Source of the DNA: Actinomadura alba
GTDB taxonomy: Bacteria; Actinomycetota; Actinomycetes; Streptosporangiales; Streptosporangiaceae
Assembly: GCF_014323705.1 (NCBI RefSeq)
Contig: NZ_JABVEC010000009.1
Span: 124,001 to 188,000 of the forward strand
Length of the DNA: 64,000 nt
Direction: 5' to 3'
How positions within the stretch are numbered: position 1 is the stretch's first letter; each line of letters begins with the position of its first letter. The notes under the pieces are model-generated. The model did not search any database and was not told the DNA's origin. It saw nothing but the letters and a program-made list of their open reading frames with translations. Below are positions 33,520 through 42,168 of the stretch, in pieces. The translations under genes were made by a program, and so were the position numbers.

Positions 33520-36500
33520 ACCTGCCAGTCCTCCGAAAGGCGTTCCAGCTCCGCCCGTACGCCCGCGGAGGACAACCAGCCGTAACCGGCGTACTCGAGC
33601 CGGCGGATCAGGCCCTCGAACTCCTCCTCCGACCAGGACCGCCTGCCATGCCCGGAGAACGCCGGAGTCATCTGCCGAGCGAGGAACTGCTCCAGGAAGG
33701 GCCGCGCGCCGTCGTCCCACCCGGCCGGGTCGTGGACCTGGAGTTCCCAGTCGAGCTCCCATGTACGGACGGTCTCGTCCATGTCCGCCGACAGGGCGAA
33801 ACGGCCGTCGGCACTGAGATCGACGCTGGTCACGCGGTTGGTGTGACCGGTGAGGGTGCGCAGGCATTCGCCGGTGTCCACGTCCCACAGCCGGAGGGCG
33901 GCGTCCTCGCCGCCGGAGAGCGCGAAGCGCCCGTCGGCGCTCATGCTGAGCGCCTTCACGTTGTCGACGGCGTCGGTGAGGGTCCGCAGGCATCGCCCGG
34001 TGGCCAGATCCCACAGCCGGATGTCGGGGTCCGCTCCCCCGGACAGGACGAGCCGTCCGTCGGCACTGAGGCACACCGCGCGGAGCAACCTGGTGTGCCC
34101 GGTCAGCGGGGGCAACTGACGATCGCCGGTCAGGTCCCATACCTGGACCTGCTGTTCCCCGTTCGCGATGAGCGCCAGACGTCCGTCGTCGCTCAGGGCG
34201 ATGGAGTGCACGCCGTTGGCCCCTACTACGGATCGCACGCAGCGGCCGGCCTGTGTGTCGTACAGCCGCACGGTGTGTTCCATCCGGCCTTGTGTGAGCG
34301 CCAGGCGGCCGTCGAAGCTCAGGCGGATCTCGCTGAGACCGCGCGTTCCCTCGAACGTGCGCAGGCAGCGGCCCTCCGCGACGTCCCAGAACCGGAGGTC
34401 GCCGTTGCAATGGCCGATCAGCGCGAAGCGGCCGGAGCCGCTCAGTGCGGCCGCGTCGACCCCGTCGTGCCCGTCGAAGGTGCGCAGGCAACGACCGGTC
34501 TCGATCTCCCACAACCGCGCGGTCTCGTCCCAGCTCTGGCTGATGGCGAGGGTCCCGTCGGCGCTCGCGTTCACGTGCTTCACCCATTCGGCGTGCCCGT
34601 CAAGGGTCCGGGACGCCCAGGCGGCCCTGAGTCCCGTCCGTACGCAGGTCCGCGCGAGCGTCCGCCACGCGGGCAACACCCGGGGCGCCCGCTCGTGCCC
34701 CGGGAGTCCCCTGGCCGTCGTCAGCAGGTCGAGCGCCTCCCGCGGACGCCCCTCGGCGGTGGCCCGCTCGGCCTCGTCGACCAGTGACTCCACCCGCGCG
34801 TCGAGGTCGGACAGCTCAGCAGTGGAACGCGGGCGGCAGGGCATGAGCGAACACCAGTACTGATCGCGTTCGGGCAGCTCCCACAACCGGACGCTTCCCT
34901 CGCCCCCGGCCGACAGCGCCAGCCGTCCGTCGGGGGTCATGCAGACCGAGGCGACGTGGCTGGTGTGCCCTTCGAAGGAGCGCAGACAGCGGCCGGTCTC
35001 GACGTCCCACAGCCGTACGACCCGGTCCCAGCCCGCCGACACCGCCCGGCGTCCGTCGTCACTGACCCAGACCGCCAGCACCTCGGCGGTGTGCCCCTCG
35101 AACGTCCGCACGCAGTCGCCGGTCTCGACGTTCCACAGCCGAACAGTACGATCGGGGCCGCCGGACAGGGCCCAGCGGCCGTCGGGGCTCAGATGCACCG
35201 CGGACACCGTGTCCGTGTGCCCCTCGAAGGTGCGAAGGCACCTGCCGGTCTCCATGTCCCACAGCCGTGGCTCGTATTTGCCAACGGTGCCGGAGAGCCC
35301 CAGGCGGCCGTCGGCGCTCAGCCACACCGAGTGCTTGACGATGCCGTTCCAGTTGTGCCGAGGCCCGGCCACGATGCGGTCGCCGATGCCCGGCCGCCAC
35401 TCCCGTACGGTCCCGTCGTTGCTCCCGAACAGGGCGACGGCCCCGTCGGCCCGCAGGCACGCGGATTCCACGCTCGCGTCATGGACGTGGGCGCTGAGGC
35501 ACTGTCCGGTCCGCAGGTCCCACAGCCGCAGGGTGTCATGCCAGCCGTCCCCCACGATCTCCTGTCCGGTGGTCAGCAGCCTCGTCCCGTCCAGGCTCAG
35601 GCAGACCACCTTCACCCCGCCGTGCGCTTGGAACGCGGCCAAAACGCGGCCGTCCACAAAATCCAGGAGCCGCACCGTGCCATCGCCGTCACCGGTGACC
35701 GCATAACGACCATCAGCGCTCAGGCGGGCCGTCGCCCAGGACGGATGCTCCACGGCGCTCAGCAGGTCGCCGCCGCCGATCCGGCCGGAACGCGCGATGT
35801 CAAGAGAACCCTGGATCTCCTCGTTCCCGGGCTCCCGCCGACCCGCCTCCTCCAGCAGGGGTACGGCCGTAGCGAGATCGCCGCGCTCCAGATGGACGTT
35901 CGCGAGCAGGTGCCCGGCGCGGGCGGACTCGCCCGTGCTGGCGTACACGGCTCCGAGGTCGCGCACGAGCCTTTCGTCGGTGATGCGGCCTGCCCGCCAG
36001 TGCAGGACGCCGGCGTTGTACGTGGCTTCGGGATGCTGAGGGTCGACCGCCAGCGCCTCCTGGAACGCCGCATCCGATTCTTCCCGCCGGCCGAGGTCGA
36101 GCAGGGACAGGGCACGGTTGTTCAGCTCATCCGCCCGCAGCCGCGCCGCGACGGGCTCCGGCCGGGGGTACGGCCGGCCGGTCTCGTCCGTATGGATCCG
36201 GCTCAGTATGGCGGCCACCTCGGACATCGAGCCGGGGCGTTCGGCCGGGTCATCGCGCAGGCAACGGGCGAGCAGGGCGGCGACCGCCGCCGGCATGCCC
36301 ATCCGGGCGAGCTCGCCCCGTTCGCGGAGATCGGCGAGGGCCGCACCCGCCACGGGCCCGGCCATCCAGCTCACCTCGCCGGTGAACATCTCCAGCACAG
36401 TGACGGCGAAGCTCCAGATGTCGGTGGCCCTACCGAGATCCGCGCCCGCCATCTGTTCCGGCGAGGCATAGGCCGGTGTCATCCCACCGCTGCTCACCAG

Positions 36501-37220
36501 GACGCTCGCTCCGGCCACCGAGCCGGAGCCGGAGGGCACGGACACGGGCACGGGGCGTGCGCGGGCGAGCCCGAAGTCGGTGACCTTGGCGGTCCCGGCC
36601 GCGTCGAGCAGCACGTTGGCCGGCTTCATGTCCTGGTGAACCAGGCCCTGGTCATGCGAATGCTGCAAGCCCCAGGCGACCTGAATCGCCACGTCAAGGA
36701 CGCGCGCCAAGGCCTGCTGCCCACCACCGTGATGAAGACGGCGCTCATCGATCCATTCGCGCAGGCTCCCGCCGTCCATGTATTCGGCGAACACCCGCGG
36801 AATCCCGCCGAGGGTGCGCACGTAGTAACAGCTGCACACGTGCGGATGCAGGCCCAGCGAAACCCAGGTCTCCGCCTCGCGGACGAACCTTTCCCGGTCC
36901 GCGTCACCGCGGAACAGTTCGGGGCGCGGGCTCTTGACCGCGAGCTCGGTGTTCCAGGCGAGGTGGCGGACTCGGTAGACCACGCCCATGCCGCCTTGCT
37001 CATAGACGTCCAGGACCTCGTACAGGCCAATGACACGGTCGCCCACGGCCCAGGTGGCGGAGACCTCCGACTCCGCCTGACGGGGCGTTCCGGCGAGCAG
37101 GCTCTCGACCGCGTGCCGGTCGGTTCTTGTCACTCCCGCTCGCCGCGCCGCCGACGCCTCCGACGCCTCCGACGAATGGCCTTGCCCCCGGCTCCCCCGA
37201 AGCCACCGCCCCTTGCTCAT
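33516..37220 (-). CDS. Ser/Thr protein kinase with TPR and WD40 repeats
   Basis: The 1234-residue protein has a kinase domain at about residues 60-330 (YEQGGMGVVYRVRH, LAVKSPRPEL, LVHQDMKPANVLLD, KVTDFGLARA, with HQD in place of HRD), a TPR-like part at about 370-470 (LNNRALSLLDLGRREESDAA, FQEALAVDPQHPEATYNAG), and about fourteen WD40 units in two groups at about 490-790 and 880-1180, each with the pattern GRCLRTFEGHT...LSADGRxALSGG.D.TVRLWD. It ends with a Trp-rich helical tail. The start at 37220 follows GGGTGAG. No membrane segment is seen. It is coupled to the FHA kinase; the propellers probably hold a partner or substrate protein. Confidence 0.92.
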   Translation of the reverse strand: MSKGRWLRGSRGQGHSSEASEASAARRAGVTRTDRHAVESLLAGTPRQAESEVSATWAVGDRVIGLYEVLDVYEQGGMGVVYRVRHLAWNTELAVKSPRPELFRGDADRERFVREAETWVSLGLHPHVCSCYYVRTLGGIPRVFAEYMDGGSLREWIDERRLHHGGGQQALARVLDVAIQVAWGLQHSHDQGLVHQDMKPANVLLDAAGTAKVTDFGLARARPVPVSVPSGSGSVAGASVLVSSGGMTPAYASPEQMAGADLGRATDIWSFAVTVLEMFTGEVSWMAGPVAGAALADLRERGELARMGMPAAVAALLARCLRDDPAERPGSMSEVAAILSRIHTDETGRPYPRPEPVAARLRADELNNRALSLLDLGRREESDAAFQEALAVDPQHPEATYNAGVLHWRAGRITDERLVRDLGAVYASTGESARAGHLLANVHLERGDLATAVPLLEEAGRREPGNEEIQGSLDIARSGRIGGGDLLSAVEHPSWATARLSADGRYAVTGDGDGTVRLLDFVDGRVLAAFQAHGGVKVVCLSLDGTRLLTTGQEIVGDGWHDTLRLWDLRTGQCLSAHVHDASVESACLRADGAVALFGSNDGTVREWRPGIGDRIVAGPRHNWNGIVKHSVWLSADGRLGLSGTVGKYEPRLWDMETGRCLRTFEGHTDTVSAVHLSPDGRWALSGGPDRTVRLWNVETGDCVRTFEGHTAEVLAVWVSDDGRRAVSAGWDRVVRLWDVETGRCLRSFEGHTSHVASVCMTPDGRLALSAGGEGSVRLWELPERDQYWCSLMPCRPRSTAELSDLDARVESLVDEAERATAEGRPREALDLLTTARGLPGHERAPRVLPAWRTLARTCVRTGLRAAWASRTLDGHAEWVKHVNASADGTLAISQSWDETARLWEIETGRCLRTFDGHDGVDAAALSGSGRFALIGHCNGDLRFWDVAEGRCLRTFEGTRGLSEIRLSFDGRLALTQGRMEHTVRLYDTQAGRCVRSVVGANGVHSIALSDDGRLALIANGEQQVQVWDLTGDRQLPPLTGHTRLLRAVCLSADGRLVLSGGADPDIRLWDLATGRCLRTLTDAVDNVKALSMSADGRFALSGGEDAALRLWDVDTGECLRTLTGHTNRVTSVDLSADGRFALSADMDETVRTWELDWELQVHDPAGWDDGARPFLEQFLARQMTPAFSGHGRRSWSEEEFEGLIRRLEYAGYGWLSSAGVRAELERLSEDWQV

Positions 37221-37443
37221 CGGCTCACCCGCGTTCGATCGTGATGGCCCAGGGCCATCACCATAACCACATGAGCCCGGCACAGCCGGTCGTCGGCCGA
37301 CCGGTCGCTTCGCCGCATCGGCCCGTCCGCCACCACCTGGCCCGTGGATCACTCGGTGCGCCGGCCTGGTCGTCAGCCCGGACGGCCGATGGCGACCTAC
37401 ACCTCGCGGTTCGGGCCCGCCGACCGACCGGGACGAGCACGGT

Positions 37444-37689
37444 GTGCTCGACACGGGATTCGATTACTCGGCGCGGGACCAGGTCATGCCACACCCGTAC
37501 TACGGATCGCAGTACTGGGTCGGTGTGGTCAGCCCGGCCGCGAACACCATCGATGAGGTACGGCACCTGCTCGACGAAGCCCACCGGTTCGCGGCCCGCA
37601 AGCACGCCAACCGAAGCGCCAGGGGGACCCGAGACGGTTCGGTCCTGGACGCGACGCCTCGCGTCTCCGCCGCGCCCCCCGAAGGGTGA
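37444..37689 (+). CDS. Hypothetical short frame, uncertain
   Basis: An 81-residue frame from a GTG contains a plausible stretch, HPYYGSQYWVGVVSPAANTI followed by DEVRHLLDEAHRFAARKHAN, that looks like a strand-turn-helix of a real protein, and open sequence in the same frame extends upstream. No ribosome binding site or family was recognised. It may be the end of a decayed gene left between the kinase operon and the chaplin gene. Confidence 0.35.
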   Translation: MLDTGFDYSARDQVMPHPYYGSQYWVGVVSPAANTIDEVRHLLDEAHRFAARKHANRSARGTRDGSVLDATPRVSAAPPEG

Positions 37690-37942
37690 TCATCTGGCGA
37701 CGCAAGCGGCGCGCCCGGACCTCCGCTCTGGAGTGCCGCACCGGTGGAAACGACTGCGACCCGAGTGAACGGTGACGCTCCGATTACTTGGCGATGATGC
37801 TCTCGGCTTGTCTTTGAGTCTCCCTGGATCTTCTCCGGTAAGTAGTCGGGTAGCTACGGTACGTGTCGCCGGTCATCCGGCCGGCGGCCGGACCTGAATG
37901 TCAGGAAGGGCCGTACCGGCCCTTACGTCCGGAAGGACTCAC

Positions 37943-38149
37943 ATGCTCAAGAAGTTCGCCGCCACTGGGATCGTGACGGTCGCGGCCGCCGGTGCGCTCA
38001 TGGTGGCCTCGCCCGCGTCCGCGCACGACAGCACGACCAATGAGGGCTCGCTCCTGAGCGGCAATCAGCTCAGCGTTCCGATCTCCATCCCCATCAATGT
38101 TTGTGGGAACGCGCTGGCCGTCCTCGGCTCCGCGAGGGCCAGCTGCTAG
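37943..38149 (+). CDS. Short chaplin
   Basis: Chaplins are secreted hydrophobic amyloid-forming peptides that coat aerial hyphae and lower surface tension. The 68-residue product has a signal peptide (MLKKFAATGIVTVAAAGALM with a cut after ASA) and one chaplin domain, GSLLSGNQLSVPISIPINVC then GNALAVLGSARASC, with the two conserved Cys that form a disulfide. The usual final 'NPAFGNtC' part is altered to GSARASC, so the second Cys is near the very end. GGAAGGA precedes the ATG. A strong terminator follows at 38205. No sortase signal is present, as in short chaplins. Confidence 0.85.
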   Translation: MLKKFAATGIVTVAAAGALMVASPASAHDSTTNEGSLLSGNQLSVPISIPINVCGNALAVLGSARASC

Positions 38150-38204
38150 CAGGCCCGCTGCCCCGCACCACGGAGCGTTCGGGCGCGCTCGACATGCTCC
38201 ACCA

Positions 38205-38242
38205 CAGGAACACCGGGTCGGAAAAAGGGCCCGGTGTTCCTG
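38205..38242 (+). terminator. Rho-independent-type hairpin after the chaplin gene
   Basis: CAGGAACACCGGG (38205-38217) pairs perfectly with CCCGGTGTTCCTG (38230-38242) around a 12-base loop, 55 bp after the chaplin stop. No T-run follows, as is common in high-GC actinomycetes. It probably ends the short, abundant chaplin transcript. Confidence 0.7.
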
Positions 38243-38293
38243 CCCGTAAGGGGAGGGCTGCGCGCGCCAAAGGCATCTCGTCGCAGGTGCTCC

Positions 38294-38435
38294 CGGATCA
38301 GAACCCGCCCGCCGCGATGGTCGTGCTTGATCGCGTTGTGCACGAGGTTGCCGACGAGCCGTGCCAGCAACACCGGGTCGGCGCTCACGGTGACCGGCGC
38401 GAGGTCCACCTCCAGAGCCACGCCACCGGCGTCCG
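38294..38435 (-). repeat. 142-bp duplicate of a histidine kinase gene segment
   Basis: This stretch aligns without gaps to 43931-44072 in the histidine kinase gene, with only 3 differences. On the minus strand it encodes the N-box region of a sensor kinase (VSADPVLLARLVGNLVHNAI then KHDHRGGRVLI). It is a fragment with no start or stop of its own and lies in the same orientation as the parent gene, 5.6 kb away. It occupies most of the gap between the chaplin terminator and the MFS gene. Confidence 0.9.
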
Positions 38436-38507
38436 GATGTCCCTGCCAAAGACCTAAGGCGTACGTGACCGGAAGCGGCCCGGGTCCGCGGAGGCACCTC
38501 CATGCGG

Positions 38508-39719
38508 TCACTCGCATGAGACGGCCGCCGCCCGGGCCGGGGCCGTCAATCGGCGGCCGGACCACAGGTGGACGGCGGCGGTGAGCATGCCGAGGACGAT
38601 GGTCGCGAGCAGCAGACGGTAGTCGAGCAGGGAGATCAGTGCCGCGCCGGCGGCGAGGGAGATGGTCTGTGGCCCGCTGGTCATCGTCTCGGCGGCGGTG
38701 GAGACCCGGCCGATCAATGGCTGGGGCGTCCGCTTTTGCAGGACGGTGGCGAACCCGACCATGGCGAGGGTGATGCCCGCACCGGCCATGGCCTTGCCCG
38801 CGAGCACGGTCGTCAGAACCGAAGGGATGCACAGGCCGCAACCCGTTCCGAAGGCGGCCAGGCCGATCGCGATCGCGGCAAGCTCGCCGACACGGCCGAT
38901 GATCCGGGCGGCGCCGATGCCCGCGGCGATGCAGCCGGCGCCTTGGGCGGAGGCGAGCACGCCGATGAACTCCGGTGGCCGATGCAGTCCCTGGTCCACG
39001 ATGGCGAAGGACACCGACTCGATGAGGCCGACGACCAGCCACGCAATGGCCCCGGCGGTCATCGCGCGACGCAGTACGGGCTCGGCCGCCAGGTGCCGCA
39101 GCCCCGCGGTCATCTCGTCCCACAAGTGCAGGCCCGCCCGCTCCGGGGACCGCTCGCGGAGTCGCATCGCCGCGATCGAGGCCGCCGCCGCGAGGAAGGT
39201 GGCCGCGTCGATCGCCGCGACGGCGGTCCCGCCCAGCGTGGCGAACAGCGCCGCTCCGACCAGCGGGCCGCCCAGCCGCAGCCCTTCCTTCACCGTCTGC
39301 AACGCTCCGTTGGCGGTGGCCAGTGCCTCTTCGGCGACCAACTCTTTGAGCAGCCCGTTGAGCGCGGACGTGATGGCGACCCAGGAGATCCCGTACAGGG
39401 CGGCGACCAGGTAGATGATCCACACGTCATCGCGGCCGTGGACGGCGAGGAGAGGAAGCAGCATCAGCGCCGAAGCGAGGTTGGCGCCGATCAGAAAACG
39501 GCGACGCGGGAACCGGTCCACCAGCCAGCCACCGAGCGGGGCGGCCGCACAAGGCAGGGCCACGAAGAGCAGCACCAGGCCGGCGGCGCTGTTGGAGCCG
39601 GTGAGCGTCTTGACCCAGATGGCGAAGACCAGCAGCATCAGCGAGTCGCCGAACATGCTGACGGCCAGACCGCCGAACAGCAGCCGCATGTCGCGGCCTC
39701 GCAGCGGCGCCCCCATCAC
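38508..39719 (-). CDS. MFS transporter
   Basis: The 403-residue protein has about twelve hydrophobic segments, a typical N-terminal MFS start (RDMRLLFGGLAVSMFGDSLM), and the loop 2-3 motif GGWLVDRFPRRRFLIG. Segment 4-5 reads AALYGISWVAITSALNGLLK. It belongs to the enterobactin-exporter/drug-efflux type common in actinomycetes. Its ATG overlaps the ArsR stop (ATGA), so the ArsR-like regulator upstream probably controls it. The substrate is unknown. Confidence 0.88.
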   Translation of the reverse strand: MMGAPLRGRDMRLLFGGLAVSMFGDSLMLLVFAIWVKTLTGSNSAAGLVLLFVALPCAAAPLGGWLVDRFPRRRFLIGANLASALMLLPLLAVHGRDDVWIIYLVAALYGISWVAITSALNGLLKELVAEEALATANGALQTVKEGLRLGGPLVGAALFATLGGTAVAAIDAATFLAAAASIAAMRLRERSPERAGLHLWDEMTAGLRHLAAEPVLRRAMTAGAIAWLVVGLIESVSFAIVDQGLHRPPEFIGVLASAQGAGCIAAGIGAARIIGRVGELAAIAIGLAAFGTGCGLCIPSVLTTVLAGKAMAGAGITLAMVGFATVLQKRTPQPLIGRVSTAAETMTSGPQTISLAAGAALISLLDYRLLLATIVLGMLTAAVHLWSGRRLTAPARAAAVSCE

Positions 39720-40318
39720 ATGGCGTTCCGGGCCGGCGGCGGCTCGCCGGGCAGCGGATCCGCGGGGAACGCCCAGGCGAACATCCGGATCCGGCGTGCA
39801 CCCTCGGGGCGTTTGGACGGATCGACCATCCGCTCACGCCGGCGGAAGATGATCGCGGCGATCTCTGCGTTGACCTCGGCCAACTCCTCGGCCGTCAGCC
39901 ACGCCGAGGTCTGGCTGAAATTCGCCGCGTCCTGCCACTCGGGCGGGTCGGTACGCCGCCACGCCAGCCACGAACGCAAGCTACCGACCTCCTCATCCAG
40001 CAGCACCGCACTCAGCTCGTCACTGGCGGCGGCCAGCTCGCCGGACTCTTCGCTGTCTCCCCATTGCAGTGGTCGTCCCACCGGGCGCCACGGACGCTGC
40101 CGTCCCTTGCCTTCACCGGTCTCCTCAACGAAACCGTGCTTGGACAGCTGACGGAGATGCCACGAACAGTTCGCGGGGCTCTCATCGACCACCTCGGCGA
40201 CCTCGGTGGCCGTCGCGGTGCCCCGCTCGTACAAGACCTGCAGCACCCGCAGCCGTACGGGGTGTGCCAGCACCCGGAGCTCTCGTGGATCCCGCAGCTT
40301 GCGCATGGGCTCGTCCAT
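39716..40318 (-). CDS. ArsR-type winged-helix regulator
   Basis: The 200-residue protein has an ArsR-like HTH (ELRVLAHPVRLRVLQVLYER, GTATATEVAEVVDESPANCS, WHLRQLSKHGFVEETGEGKG) and a helical C-terminal extension of 120 residues. No metal-binding Cys motif of the classic ArsR type is seen, so the signal is probably an organic compound. It is translationally coupled to the MFS gene. A perfect palindrome at 40348 lies 30 bp upstream of the start and is the likely operator. Confidence 0.87.
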   Translation of the reverse strand: MDEPMRKLRDPRELRVLAHPVRLRVLQVLYERGTATATEVAEVVDESPANCSWHLRQLSKHGFVEETGEGKGRQRPWRPVGRPLQWGDSEESGELAAASDELSAVLLDEEVGSLRSWLAWRRTDPPEWQDAANFSQTSAWLTAEELAEVNAEIAAIIFRRRERMVDPSKRPEGARRIRMFAWAFPADPLPGEPPPARNAM

Positions 40319-40347
40319 GTTTGGAGCCTAGCTCTCAAAAGACCCTT

Positions 40348-40364
40348 TCGAAAGACTCTTTCGA
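40348..40364. promoter_or_regulatory. Palindrome upstream of the ArsR-like gene
   Basis: TCGAAAG-ACT-CTTTCGA is a perfect inverted repeat. It is also part of a tandem duplication, AAAGACCCTTTCGA then AAAGACTCTTTCGA, at 40338-40364. The position just before the ArsR start suggests an autoregulatory operator with two adjoining sites. Confidence 0.62.
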
Positions 40365-40553
40365 CGCGATGCGCCTGGCGCATCGGGATGCCCGGTCACC
40401 GAGAGATCAAAGCAGCGAGACGACACCGTCGGGTCCACACCGAGCCCGTTCGCCAACTCTGGATCATTTGGGCCTTGACGGCGGATCGGACAACTGTAAA
40501 GGTTCCTTTCAGAGCGCTCTCACGTCTCGTCCACCCCCCGCTGAAGGACTCCC

Positions 40554-42071
40554 GTGAGACTCACCGCGCTGACCGGCGCGGCGGTGTTCGCCGTCGCGCT
40601 CGTCCTCCCCGCCCCAGGCGCACATGCCGCCCCGTCCCCCGATCCCCGCCCGGTCGCGACCGCCACGGCAGTGACCATGCAGCAGGCGCTGCAACGCGAT
40701 CTCGATCTGACTCCCGCGCGGGCGCGCGTCCGCCAGGCACACGAGGCGGCCGCGGCCCTCGTTGAACGGCGGGTACGTGCCCGCCTCGCCGATCGGTTCG
40801 CAGGCACCTGGTACGCCCCCGAGCGGCAACGGCTGGCCGCCGGTGTCCTGAACGCACGCGACGCCGGCCTCGTCCGCGCGGCAGGCGCCGAGCCCGTCAC
40901 CGTACGGCGCAGCGACAAGCAGCTGACCGCGATTAAGGCGGCGCTCGACCGGTCCGCCGCAGCCGCCGGCAAGAAGGTGTACGGCTGGTACGTCGACCCG
41001 GCCGCCAACATGGTCGTGGTCTCGGCGGTCGACCGCGCCGCCGCCGAGAGGTTCGTCACGGCCGGCGCCGCCGACCGTACAGCGGTGCACGTCACCGTCG
41101 GCCGGCCCGCGCGGCCGGTGTACGACATACGAGGCGGCGACCAGTACGTCATCAACGGCAACACCCTCTGCTCGGTGGGCTTCGCGGTGAACAACGGCGG
41201 CTTCGTCACCGCCGGGCACTGCGGGCGCGCCGGGAGCCCCACCCTCGGATACAACAACGTCGGCCAGGGCACCTTCGCCGGGTCGTCCTTCCCCGACAAC
41301 GACTACGCGTGGGTGCGCACCAACGGCGACTGGACGCCACGCCCCTGGGTCAACAACCACGGCGGCGGCAACGTCACGGTGGCCGGCTCCCAGGAAGCGC
41401 CGATCGGGGCGTCGATCTGCCGCTCCGGGCGTACCACCGGCTGGCGCTGCGGCGTCGTCCAGGCCAAGAACGTGACCGTGAACTACTCGGGATCGCTGGT
41501 CTACGGACTCACCCAGACCAGCGCCTGCGCCGAAGGAGGCGACTCCGGCGGCCCCTACATCACCGGCGACCAGGCCCAAGGCGTCACCTCCGGCGCTTCC
41601 GGCAACTGCTCCAGCGGTGGCACGACCTTCTACCAGCCGGTCAACGAGATCCTGAACGTGTACGGCCTGAGCCTGACGACGACGGGCGGCGGGAGCACGA
41701 GCCGGATCATCGGCTGGCAGGACAAGTGCATCGACGTGCCCAATTCCAACGGCGTCGACGGGCAGCGCCTGCAACTGTGGGACTGCAACCCCACCGACGC
41801 CCAGAAATGGACGTTCCCGGGGGACGGCACCATCCGTGCCTTCGGGCTGTGCATGGACGTCGCCTGGGGCTCCACCGCCAACGGCGCCGCCATCCAGTTG
41901 GCTCGGTGCAGCGGCAACCCCGCCCAGCAGTTCGTCCTCAGCGGCGCCGGCGACCTGGTCAACCCCCAGGCGAACAAGTGCGTCGACGTCACCGGCTGGG
42001 GCGGCACCGGCACCCCGCTCCAGTTGTGGGACTGCACCGGCGGCGCCAACCAGAAATGGCGCCGCGGCTGA
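40554..42071 (+). CDS. Secreted S1-family serine protease with ricin-type lectin domain
   Basis: The 505-residue protein has a signal peptide (MRLTALTGAAVFAVALVLPA with a cut after AHA), a pro-domain to about residue 200, an alpha-lytic/streptogrisin-like protease domain with the catalytic triad in GFVTAGHCGR, PDNDYAWV and GGDSGGPYI, and a C-terminal ricin B-type beta-trefoil with repeated QRLQLWDCNPTDAQKW, IQLARCSGNPAQQFV and TPLQLWDCTGGANQKW units that bind carbohydrate. The GTG start follows GAAGGA. It probably degrades protein while anchored on polysaccharide, outside the cell. It is monocistronic. Confidence 0.93.
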   Translation: MRLTALTGAAVFAVALVLPAPGAHAAPSPDPRPVATATAVTMQQALQRDLDLTPARARVRQAHEAAAALVERRVRARLADRFAGTWYAPERQRLAAGVLNARDAGLVRAAGAEPVTVRRSDKQLTAIKAALDRSAAAAGKKVYGWYVDPAANMVVVSAVDRAAAERFVTAGAADRTAVHVTVGRPARPVYDIRGGDQYVINGNTLCSVGFAVNNGGFVTAGHCGRAGSPTLGYNNVGQGTFAGSSFPDNDYAWVRTNGDWTPRPWVNNHGGGNVTVAGSQEAPIGASICRSGRTTGWRCGVVQAKNVTVNYSGSLVYGLTQTSACAEGGDSGGPYITGDQAQGVTSGASGNCSSGGTTFYQPVNEILNVYGLSLTTTGGGSTSRIIGWQDKCIDVPNSNGVDGQRLQLWDCNPTDAQKWTFPGDGTIRAFGLCMDVAWGSTANGAAIQLARCSGNPAQQFVLSGAGDLVNPQANKCVDVTGWGGTGTPLQLWDCTGGANQKWRRG

Positions 42072-42168
42072 CCCCAACGCTCGTCCAGGCGCCGACGGCC
42101 GGGTCGCGGAGCCGCGACCCGGCCGTCCGCATCGCTTCGTCACGCGGCCGTTTCCCTCGACCGTGCGG

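Noticed and set aside
34956-37244. 762-residue plus-strand frame across the WD40 kinase
   Set aside because: It repeats in step with the WD40 units of the opposite strand and lacks a ribosome binding site, so it is an antisense shadow.
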